Source: Candidatus Obscuribacterales bacterium (GTDB lineage: Bacteria; Cyanobacteriota; Vampirovibrionia; Obscuribacterales; Obscuribacteraceae). From it: DNA of 64,000 nt. The stretch is from the NCBI GenBank assembly GCA_019747875.1, contig JAIEQI010000126.1, forward strand, positions 62,001 through 126,000. Reading direction: 5' to 3'. Positions 56,838-64,000 of this stretch are shown here, one piece after another. Every line of letters starts with the position of its first letter. Position 1 is the stretch's first letter. Below the pieces are notes generated by a model that had not been told where the DNA came from, searched no databases, and saw only the letters and a list, made by a program, of their open reading frames with translations. A program made the position numbers and the translations under genes.

Positions 56838-58925
56838 TTACTTCTTGCTATTCTTCTTGTTTCGTCCATAGAGATCAACAAACATTCGGAATGATGCTTC
56901 TTCGCTCGGGCTTGGCGCGTAGCCTCTTCTATTCAAAGCTTCCATGGAAGTGTCAGTGCATTCTTCAAAGAATTCTCGGCTACTATTTTGCTGGCACCAG
57001 GTCAGAATATTTGCGTAATCGCTCAAAGAAACATCGGGGCTACTGCCTAGGGCGTCTATATATCGACGGATGAAGCTCTCTGCTTCTAGCTTGTTTCTAG
57101 TATAAAGTCCAGCCGCTAGTAGCTTAGCCTGCGCAATGGCAGCAGCAGTCCCATAATTTTTCTGTTGATTTTCAAAGGCTCGCCTAAAGAAGATTATTGC
57201 CTTTTCGTCTTTGCCTTGCTTGGACGCTATTTCTCCCAGGACCTCCAGTGTGCTTGTGAGCTCCGAGATTTTGTCTCTTACCTGGTCAAGTGTTCCTGGG
57301 ATTGGGAGCAAGGGCAGTGCTTCCCGTTCATTCAGTTCCCTTAGAGCAAGGGCTCTTTGCGCATTGGCTTCTGCTAGTTGGATGTCTGCCGGTGATTTGT
57401 TACTCGCCAGGTAGCATTTGGCAAGACCCAAGTAACATTGCGAGGCTTCAAGGGTTTCCTTTCCGTCTTGGCGGCAATATTTCAATGCCGTTTCCCAGTA
57501 GTGCTTAGCTTGATCCGAAAGATTCAGTGGATTGCACAGCCCGGCTTTCATGCTCCATGCAGCGAACAAAAGAGCCTTATTATTCTTGCTGATTTTGGGT
57601 AAGGCGCGATCTATTTTTTCCCAAGCCCGAACTTCCAATCTTCGGGACTCGAATCCTGCAAGAGCAAAACGATAGGTGGTCTCAATATCATTCCTTGCCG
57701 AAGCCAGTTGATATTCTGGATCATTGAGATCGGCTTTGTGTGTGATACTCTCGATTCTGGACGGATCTTTTATGTGTTTCTCTTCTTTTGAAGAAAGTAG
57801 AAAGAGGGAACTTGCGCCAAAGACAACTATGCTCATTAAAGAGGCAGCTAGAAGCAAGGTGTTGACATTGATTTGTCTTATTGGAGAGATAGAGTGTGGC
57901 TGACGGTGCTTCCTGTTTGGATTGCTGAATTTTGACTTTGCGCATGCGGCTACTAGTTCGGTCTTGAACTCTTCTGCACTTTGCGGTCGGTTCTTTGGAT
58001 CTTTCGAAAGTGCTTTGAGCACTAGCTGATAGAGGCTGCCCTTCTCGCGGATGTGCTCATCGGTTTTATCTGAGGGCTGTTTTGCTTGCTCGTGGATGTG
58101 CATGTATCGGGTGTGAATCGGTGTCTCTCCGACAAATGGAGGTCTGCCGGACAAACATTCATATAAGACACATGCTAGTGAATAGATATCTGTGCGGGGA
58201 TCGATTTGTCCACCTCTGCATTGTTCGGGGCTCATGTATGGCGCGCTGCCCGTAACTTGTATGGTGCGAGTCAGCCCAAGTGAAGTAGTGGTGGCACCTC
58301 CTGAAGTGGCAGCCTCTGCCAAGTTTCTCGCGATTCCAAAATCGAGGACTTTTACAGAAAGCGGTGCATTGGAGTTCTCTTTGAAGAGCATGATGTTGTT
58401 TGGTTTAATGTCTCTATGAATGAGTCCCTGATCGTGAGAGACTTTAAGAGCATCGAGAATTTGGCAGAAGACGTTTTTGATCTCATCCAAACTCATTGGT
58501 CCGTTGTTTTGGAGATAGGACGAGAGTGTTTCACCGTTTATGTACTCACAAACGAGAAACGGCGTTCCGTCAGTGCACTTCGCCATTTGAAAAACCTTAA
58601 TGACATTCGGATGTTGGAGCCTTGCAAGAATGCGTGCTTCGTTTTGCATGCGCTCGAGTTCTCGCACCATTCGCTCTGGGTCGTCCTGTTTTATCAGCTT
58701 TAACGCGACCTGGGTCTGAAGTGGTTTGAAGATAGCCTTAAAGACTATGCCATGACCACCTTCGCCCAGATAATCAAGCAAGTGAAACTCGCCGGGCAAT
58801 ATTGCTGCCACGTCACTAATAAGTGCCGTTCTTTCGACTGATCGCTCTGCAGGTGACTCCATTGGTGACTCCATGGCTAAATGTTTGTTCGTTGCTGTTC
58901 TAACTTTTGATAGATCTCCTCCCAT
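56838..58925 (-). CDS. Ser/Thr protein kinase with TM helix and TPR-like C-terminus (start may be 58874)
   Basis: GEGGHGIVFKAIFK; LIHRDIKPNNIMLF; VLDFGIARNL; GSAPYMSPEQCRG; TM LLLAASLMSIVVFGASSLFLL. Confidence 0.92.
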   Translation of the reverse strand: MGGDLSKVRTATNKHLAMESPMESPAERSVERTALISDVAAILPGEFHLLDYLGEGGHGIVFKAIFKPLQTQVALKLIKQDDPERMVRELERMQNEARILARLQHPNVIKVFQMAKCTDGTPFLVCEYINGETLSSYLQNNGPMSLDEIKNVFCQILDALKVSHDQGLIHRDIKPNNIMLFKENSNAPLSVKVLDFGIARNLAEAATSGGATTTSLGLTRTIQVTGSAPYMSPEQCRGGQIDPRTDIYSLACVLYECLSGRPPFVGETPIHTRYMHIHEQAKQPSDKTDEHIREKGSLYQLVLKALSKDPKNRPQSAEEFKTELVAACAKSKFSNPNRKHRQPHSISPIRQINVNTLLLAASLMSIVVFGASSLFLLSSKEEKHIKDPSRIESITHKADLNDPEYQLASARNDIETTYRFALAGFESRRLEVRAWEKIDRALPKISKNNKALLFAAWSMKAGLCNPLNLSDQAKHYWETALKYCRQDGKETLEASQCYLGLAKCYLASNKSPADIQLAEANAQRALALRELNEREALPLLPIPGTLDQVRDKISELTSTLEVLGEIASKQGKDEKAIIFFRRAFENQQKNYGTAAAIAQAKLLAAGLYTRNKLEAESFIRRYIDALGSSPDVSLSDYANILTWCQQNSSREFFEECTDTSMEALNRRGYAPSPSEEASFRMFVDLYGRNKKNSKK

Positions 58926-60901
58926 CGTTTGTATTCGCTGGTGTCACCGGCTAAGCCATCTTTGGACAAGATGGGCATGCACTTATGCATTAGCCGGTAG
59001 AGGAGGTCTTGATTCCGAGCGTTGGCCCAGTTGAAAATATCGCAGTAGCGCGCAAAGTCTATTGGCTCTTTGCTTTCGAGAAAAACCGCTGCCTGATGCT
59101 CGACCAGCTCAAAACATTCCTTCTCTTTTCCTTGCTGCCATAGGAAACCAGCTATACTCAGAATCTCGCTGGAAATGTTAGCCTCTCCTACCTGCTTAAT
59201 TTTCAGGTCCCTTACCTTATAGGCAAGAGAAAGCGCTTTGCCAATGTTTCCGCGATACTGTTCTATTACAACGAGATCTGATAATGGCCGCCAGACACCA
59301 CCAGATTGGTCGCTGCAGTTAATCGATTCATAGCCGGGCAGAGCCTGATAGTTGCCTTTCTCAAAATCTTCTCTCAGTTTGATAGCGCGCATCAAGTATG
59401 ACTCGGCTGTTACAAGTCTAGGAAGGTCAACTGCTTTGTAGGTTTTTAGTAATGTATGCCCGAGTGTTTCGTAGCACTGGGCAGCTTCAATTGTCTCTTT
59501 TCCGTCTGCGGTCTTGCAGTATTTAAGCGCATGTTCCACACTCTTCATTCTTTCGCCAGGTTGGTCAAGAAAATCAGCTGCTTCTCCGCGCAGCCACCAG
59601 GCGATAAATAAGAGCGCCTTGTCATCCTTGTCTATCTTCGGAATGCATTCATTTATTATGTCCCAGGCTTTGAGTGCTTGTCTGCGATACTCAATAGAGT
59701 TCCACTTCCAAGTGTTCATTCGCAAACAGATATTGAAGACTTCTGAAACCTGGTGAAGAGCCGATAGGGCGCGTTTATTTCCTGGCTTTGAGATTACCGA
59801 ATCTACAACCGTTTCTGTTCTTTCGTGATGGATGGTGCTCCAACAGATCAGGAACAAGACGCCTAGCAAAGCTACACTTGTCGCACCAATAAGTGCTCCG
59901 TTCAGAAATGCGATTTGCTGCGATCCTTTTCCACTATTGCTCGTGTCAAAACGGGAAACAGCGCAAGCGGCATGGAACGATTCTTTGAAATTCTCCGCTG
60001 TCTGCATTCTCTCTTCAGGCGACTTAGAAAGCGCTTTCAAGGCAATCTTGTATAGTTCCGCTTTTGCGCGCAAATCTCTATCCGTATCAAGCGAGGGCAT
60101 TTTTGCCTTTTCGTGAATCTGCATATAACGTGTGTGCACAGGGGTTTCGCCCTGGAATGGCGGACGCCCCGCCAGGCACTCAAATAAAACGCAGCCCACC
60201 GAGTAGAGATCAGATCTGGCGTCGATTTTCTGTCCAGCGCATTGCTCTGGACTCATATAAGGCGCGCTGCCAGTAATTTGGATTGTGCGTGTGAGACCTA
60301 AAGGTGTTTGAAGTGATTGTTCGAAGTCGCGGGCGATTCCAAAATCAAGAAGCTTCAGGCTAACGGCCTTTGTTTCAGGGTCGGTGACGATCATTATGTT
60401 ATTGGGTTTGATGTCGCGATGGATCATGCCGTTCTGATGTGAATATTTCAGTGCTTCCAGCAACTGGATGAACACCATTTTGAGTTGTTCCTTGTTCAGT
60501 TGTTTGTTTTTTTGCAAGTAGGAGGCAAGAGTTTTGCCTTCCACAAACTCGCATACAAGCAGAGGTGTTCCATCTTTGCATTGAGCGAATTGAAGTACTT
60601 TTACGATATTGGGATGGTTTAGTTTTGCGAGGGTCCGCGCCTCGTTCTGCATGCGCTCTAGCTGCTTCTGTGTATCTGCCGAGCCGTCATTTTTGATCAG
60701 CTTGAGTGCTACTTCTGTATGTAAGGGTTTAAAGAGGGCCTTGAAGACAATGCCGTGGCCTCCTTCTCCAACATAACTGAGCAGTTGGTATTCACCTGGC
60801 AATATCATTTCAACGTCGCGCAGCAGCGCCGTTTGCGTTGATTCCTTTTCTATATGATCCACGGGGCTTCCCTCTCGATACTTCGGTGGCGGTCCATACA
60901 A
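58877..60901 (-). CDS. Ser/Thr protein kinase paralogous to 56838..58925
   Basis: GEGGHGIVFKALFKPLHTEVALKLIK; MIHRDIKPNNIMIV; LLDFGIARDF; GSAPYMSPEQCAG. Confidence 0.92.
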   Translation of the reverse strand: MYGPPPKYREGSPVDHIEKESTQTALLRDVEMILPGEYQLLSYVGEGGHGIVFKALFKPLHTEVALKLIKNDGSADTQKQLERMQNEARTLAKLNHPNIVKVLQFAQCKDGTPLLVCEFVEGKTLASYLQKNKQLNKEQLKMVFIQLLEALKYSHQNGMIHRDIKPNNIMIVTDPETKAVSLKLLDFGIARDFEQSLQTPLGLTRTIQITGSAPYMSPEQCAGQKIDARSDLYSVGCVLFECLAGRPPFQGETPVHTRYMQIHEKAKMPSLDTDRDLRAKAELYKIALKALSKSPEERMQTAENFKESFHAACAVSRFDTSNSGKGSQQIAFLNGALIGATSVALLGVLFLICWSTIHHERTETVVDSVISKPGNKRALSALHQVSEVFNICLRMNTWKWNSIEYRRQALKAWDIINECIPKIDKDDKALLFIAWWLRGEAADFLDQPGERMKSVEHALKYCKTADGKETIEAAQCYETLGHTLLKTYKAVDLPRLVTAESYLMRAIKLREDFEKGNYQALPGYESINCSDQSGGVWRPLSDLVVIEQYRGNIGKALSLAYKVRDLKIKQVGEANISSEILSIAGFLWQQGKEKECFELVEHQAAVFLESKEPIDFARYCDIFNWANARNQDLLYRLMHKCMPILSKDGLAGDTSEYKRWEEIYQKLEQQRTNI

Positions 60902-61002
60902 GCGCGAGAAATTACAGCGAAGTGTTCGACGTGGGAAGGAACACTCTGCTTCGGTCTGTTTTTAATTGGACAATCGGGAGGTAATTACTATCTACCCCGC
61001 TT

Positions 61003-62772
61003 TTGCAAAGTATCACCAGCATCAAGGTTAGAAGGATCACAAAATTCTGTGGTGATTCCCACTTAAAAGGAAATGTAAGGGTCTTGAAAGCGATGGCTGC
61101 GAAACCCCCAGAACTGCGCACAAAAGTAGTAAAATCTGTCAATTGTCGATTTGAGGTGCCCGCAGTGACTTCCACGCAGACGGCTCGTGCCAGCATATCC
61201 TTGAAAGATGGAGCATTAAAGAACAGCATCGTAATTCTTGATTTCGGTTCTCAATACTCACAATTGATTGCCAGAAGAGTTCGCGAACTGAACGTCTATT
61301 CAGAACTGATTCATTACAATGTTTCCGCCTCAGAAATTGCTCGCTTGCAACCCATGGGGATTATCTTTTCTGGGGGGCCAAACAGCGTCTACGACAAGGG
61401 GGCTCCGATTTGCGACCCCGAAATTTGGAAGCTCGGTTTGCCGGTTCTCGGCGTTTGTTATGGTATGCAATTGATGGCACAAGAGCTTGGCGGCAAAGTA
61501 GAGCCAGCTAAGGTGCGCGAGTTTGGTCGGGCGATGTTGACGGTCGTTCATCACGGAATGCTGTTTAAAGGGCTTGATCCCAGTATCGATTCTTGGATGA
61601 GTCACGGCGACAGCGTCATTGGCTTGCCTCCCGGCTTCAGAACCGTTGCCTGCACGATGACAACTCCGACGGCGGCGATTGCTGATGAAGAGCGGGGTTT
61701 CTACGGAGTGCAGTTCCACCCGGAGGTGGTTCATACAAAGGGCGGACAAGACATCATCCGCAACTTCGTTGTTGATATTTGTGGTTGCAAGCGGGAGTGG
61801 ACAATCGCTAAGTTCCTGGACGAAGCGATTCAACAAGTTAGAGACAAGGTCGGAGAGAAGCGTCTCTTGCTTGCTCTTTCTGGCGGAGTTGATAGTTCCA
61901 CCCTGGCATTTTTGCTGCATAAAGCCGTTGGCGATCAGTTGACCTGTATGTTTATTGACCAGGGATTCATGCGCAAAAACGAGCCTGAGTGGCTCGTGGA
62001 GAAGTTCACTAATGATTTCCACATCAACGTCAAGTATGTTGATGCCAAAGAACGCTTCTTGAAGAAGCTTGAGGGCGTCACCGATCCGGAAGAGAAACGT
62101 CGGTTGATAGGTAACGAATTCATCCGTGTTTTCGAAGAAGAATCGAAAAAACTTGGGCCTTTTGAATTCTTAGCACAAGGAACGCTCTACCCAGATGTTA
62201 TTGAATCTTCAGGCAATACCGTTGACCCGCAAACGGGAGAGAAGGTAGCCGTCAAGATTAAGTCGCACCACAACGTCGGTGGTTTGCCAAAGGATTTGCA
62301 GTTTAAATTGGTGGAGCCGTTTGCAAAGCTCTTCAAAGATGAAGTAAGAAAGCTGGCTCAGGAGCTGGGTGTTCCAGAAAGCATTAGAGAACGCCACCCC
62401 TTCCCAGGACCGGGACTTGCGATTCGCATTCTAGGCGAAGTGACGCCAGATAGCTTGAGTTCGCTGCGCGATGCCGATTGGATAGTAAGAGAAGAAATAA
62501 AAGCGCACGGCTTGTATCGGCAAGTATGGCAGGCTTTTGCTGTCCTTTTGCCAACCAAGTCTGTTGGCGTGATGGGCGATCAAAGAACGTATGAAAATAC
62601 AATCGTAATCAGAGCCGTCACCAGCGAGGACGGCATGACCGCTGATTGGGCGCGACTACCCTATGATTTGCTTGATTCGATTTCGCGACGTATAGTCAAT
62701 GAAGTAAATGGAGTAAATCGGGTGGTATTCGACATAACATCTAAGCCGCCTGCCACGATTGAATGGGAATAG
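61003..62772 (+). CDS. guaA: GMP synthase (glutamine-hydrolysing); true start uncertain (61003, 61093 or GTG 61165)
   Basis: [80 protein letters not shown]-terminal KPPATIEWE. Confidence 0.97.
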   Translation: MQSITSIKVRRITKFCGDSHLKGNVRVLKAMAAKPPELRTKVVKSVNCRFEVPAVTSTQTARASISLKDGALKNSIVILDFGSQYSQLIARRVRELNVYSELIHYNVSASEIARLQPMGIIFSGGPNSVYDKGAPICDPEIWKLGLPVLGVCYGMQLMAQELGGKVEPAKVREFGRAMLTVVHHGMLFKGLDPSIDSWMSHGDSVIGLPPGFRTVACTMTTPTAAIADEERGFYGVQFHPEVVHTKGGQDIIRNFVVDICGCKREWTIAKFLDEAIQQVRDKVGEKRLLLALSGGVDSSTLAFLLHKAVGDQLTCMFIDQGFMRKNEPEWLVEKFTNDFHINVKYVDAKERFLKKLEGVTDPEEKRRLIGNEFIRVFEEESKKLGPFEFLAQGTLYPDVIESSGNTVDPQTGEKVAVKIKSHHNVGGLPKDLQFKLVEPFAKLFKDEVRKLAQELGVPESIRERHPFPGPGLAIRILGEVTPDSLSSLRDADWIVREEIKAHGLYRQVWQAFAVLLPTKSVGVMGDQRTYENTIVIRAVTSEDGMTADWARLPYDLLDSISRRIVNEVNGVNRVVFDITSKPPATIEWE

Positions 62773-62773
62773 C

Positions 62774-64000
62774 TTGCGCGGATTCGTTTTTCTCTGCCTT
62801 TATTTTATCCTTTTGCTCACGGCCTTTGGTTGGGCTGGCGTGCTCATTGGGTCTCTAAGCGTAATGCTGCTGTCCGTTGCTCCACCACTGATGGTGGCAC
62901 TGCGGCGACAGAATTCGGTGGTCTATCCTCCACAGATCAGTAAGTTTGAAGTGCTCATGTTGAGCCTTAGCTTGATGGTCAATCGAATGTTCTTCCCTAA
63001 TAATGCTTTTCTTGTGGGCGTCCCACTTGTGCATTTATCATTGACGGCCGGCAGCAAGCACAATCCTGCCCTTGCCGACATGTACATGCGTGAAGCGCTC
63101 GCCGTGGCGGATTCTGTAAATCCGAAGAAAGCAAAATATGTTGACGTAAATAATGCGCTTGTGTTGGCGGCTGAGTTAACAAAGATTGGTCGCTTCAGAG
63201 AGTGCAGGCAGCTAGTGGACAAAACGCTCAAGCTGGCAGAGCGCATGACAGATCCAAAATCAGTAAAATTGCATACTCAGCTCCTTTTGGTAAATGCTTT
63301 TGCCTGCTGGTCTCTTGGCGAACTCGATGATTGCGAGGCATATGCCCGCGAAGCTCTGAATGTGGGCGGGGAGTCCATGGACGCTGTATTATCCGGCGAG
63401 CGATTTCATTGCTACAACTTCTTGATGCTGACTACGCTTGAACGCGCTATGTATGACAAAGCTGCGGAAATGGTCATTACTGCCCGTCAATATGCCGAGT
63501 CGATCAAGGGCGATCGGAAAGGTTTGTTTTTGACCATCACGCAAACGAACGAGGCCGCAGTGTGCCTTTGGAAAGGCGAGTATGGAAAAGCTGAGGAACT
63601 TCTGAAGGCTGTCTTTCACAAAGTGAAAGAGGAGTCCGGTCCGGTACTTGGCGAGAACGCCAGGATGCGAGGCAGGGCAGCGGTTTTGCTCGCTGTGCTG
63701 TACGCGGATTGCGGGCGGATCGCGGAAGCAAACGAGTATTGTGATTACTTGAACAAGCTTTTGGCGAAGCCAGGGGAGCTTTTGATGAAGGTCATTTTCT
63801 TGAATGATCTTGCTTATGCAATGCACTTGATGTCTCGAGACGGAGAGGCAGAGCAGTACTTGCACGCTTCCAATGAAATGCTGAAAGACTATATTCCCGA
63901 CGATCATTATTTGCGAGCCACTCTTTATAACAATTTGGCTGAAGTTAGTTTTGCACTTGCCAAATATGAGGCTGCAAAAAACTATTTTCAGAAAGCCGTC
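62774..64000 (+). CDS. TPR protein with N-terminal TM segment, 3'-truncated by window end (not in ORF track; TTG 62774 or ATG 62864 start)
   Basis: Open frame to position 64000: (M)RGFVFLCLYFILLLTAFGWAGVLIGSLSVMLLSVAPPLMVALRRQ... then ALADMYMREALAVADSVNP..., LGELDDCEAYAREALNVGG, LYNNLAEVSFALAKYEAAKNYFQKAV. Confidence 0.75.
   Translation, partial: MRGFVFLCLYFILLLTAFGWAGVLIGSLSVMLLSVAPPLMVALRRQNSVVYPPQISKFEVLMLSLSLMVNRMFFPNNAFLVGVPLVHLSLTAGSKHNPALADMYMREALAVADSVNPKKAKYVDVNNALVLAAELTKIGRFRECRQLVDKTLKLAERMTDPKSVKLHTQLLLVNAFACWSLGELDDCEAYAREALNVGGESMDAVLSGERFHCYNFLMLTTLERAMYDKAAEMVITARQYAESIKGDRKGLFLTITQTNEAAVCLWKGEYGKAEELLKAVFHKVKEESGPVLGENARMRGRAAVLLAVLYADCGRIAEANEYCDYLNKLLAKPGELLMKVIFLNDLAYAMHLMSRDGEAEQYLHASNEMLKDYIPDDHYLRATLYNNLAEVSFALAKYEAAKNYFQKAV

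Overview
Bacterial chromosomal window of 64 kb with no rRNA, tRNA or CRISPR seen. The lineage cannot be proven from this sequence; the mix of Ser/Thr kinase-TPR proteins and giant surface proteins would fit an Obscuribacterales/Melainabacteria-like or planctomycete-like genome, which is only a guess. The dominant feature is one uninterrupted minus-strand ORF (2390..30424, 9344 aa). It encodes a signal-peptide-bearing, Gly/Ser/Thr/Asn-rich, filamentous-haemagglutinin-like beta-solenoid protein with five ~1.37-kb internal repeats and two FecR-like segments at its C-terminus. Just downstream on the same strand lies a protein (960..2099) with 19 gap-free octapeptides of form A-x-x-G-S-x-V-x, the same layout as ice-nucleation protein repeats. 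The rest of the window encodes a lytic transglycosylase, a class V aminotransferase/cysteine desulfurase-like protein, an alpha/beta hydrolase, a response regulator, four Ser/Thr kinases with C-terminal extensions, a methyltransferase-TPR protein, a macro-domain protein, three copies of a GuaD-like deaminase (two essentially identical), a HAD phosphatase, two (alpha/alpha)6-type glycoside hydrolases, MshEN-like and ABM-like proteins, GMP synthase, and a TPR membrane protein that runs off the end. Less obvious items are two tiny paralogous membrane peptides with a shared upstream motif, an interspersed GGGAGCGCCGGCAT element, and mosaic (gene-conversion-like) repeats inside the giant gene. All family names come from motif recognition by eye; no search was run.
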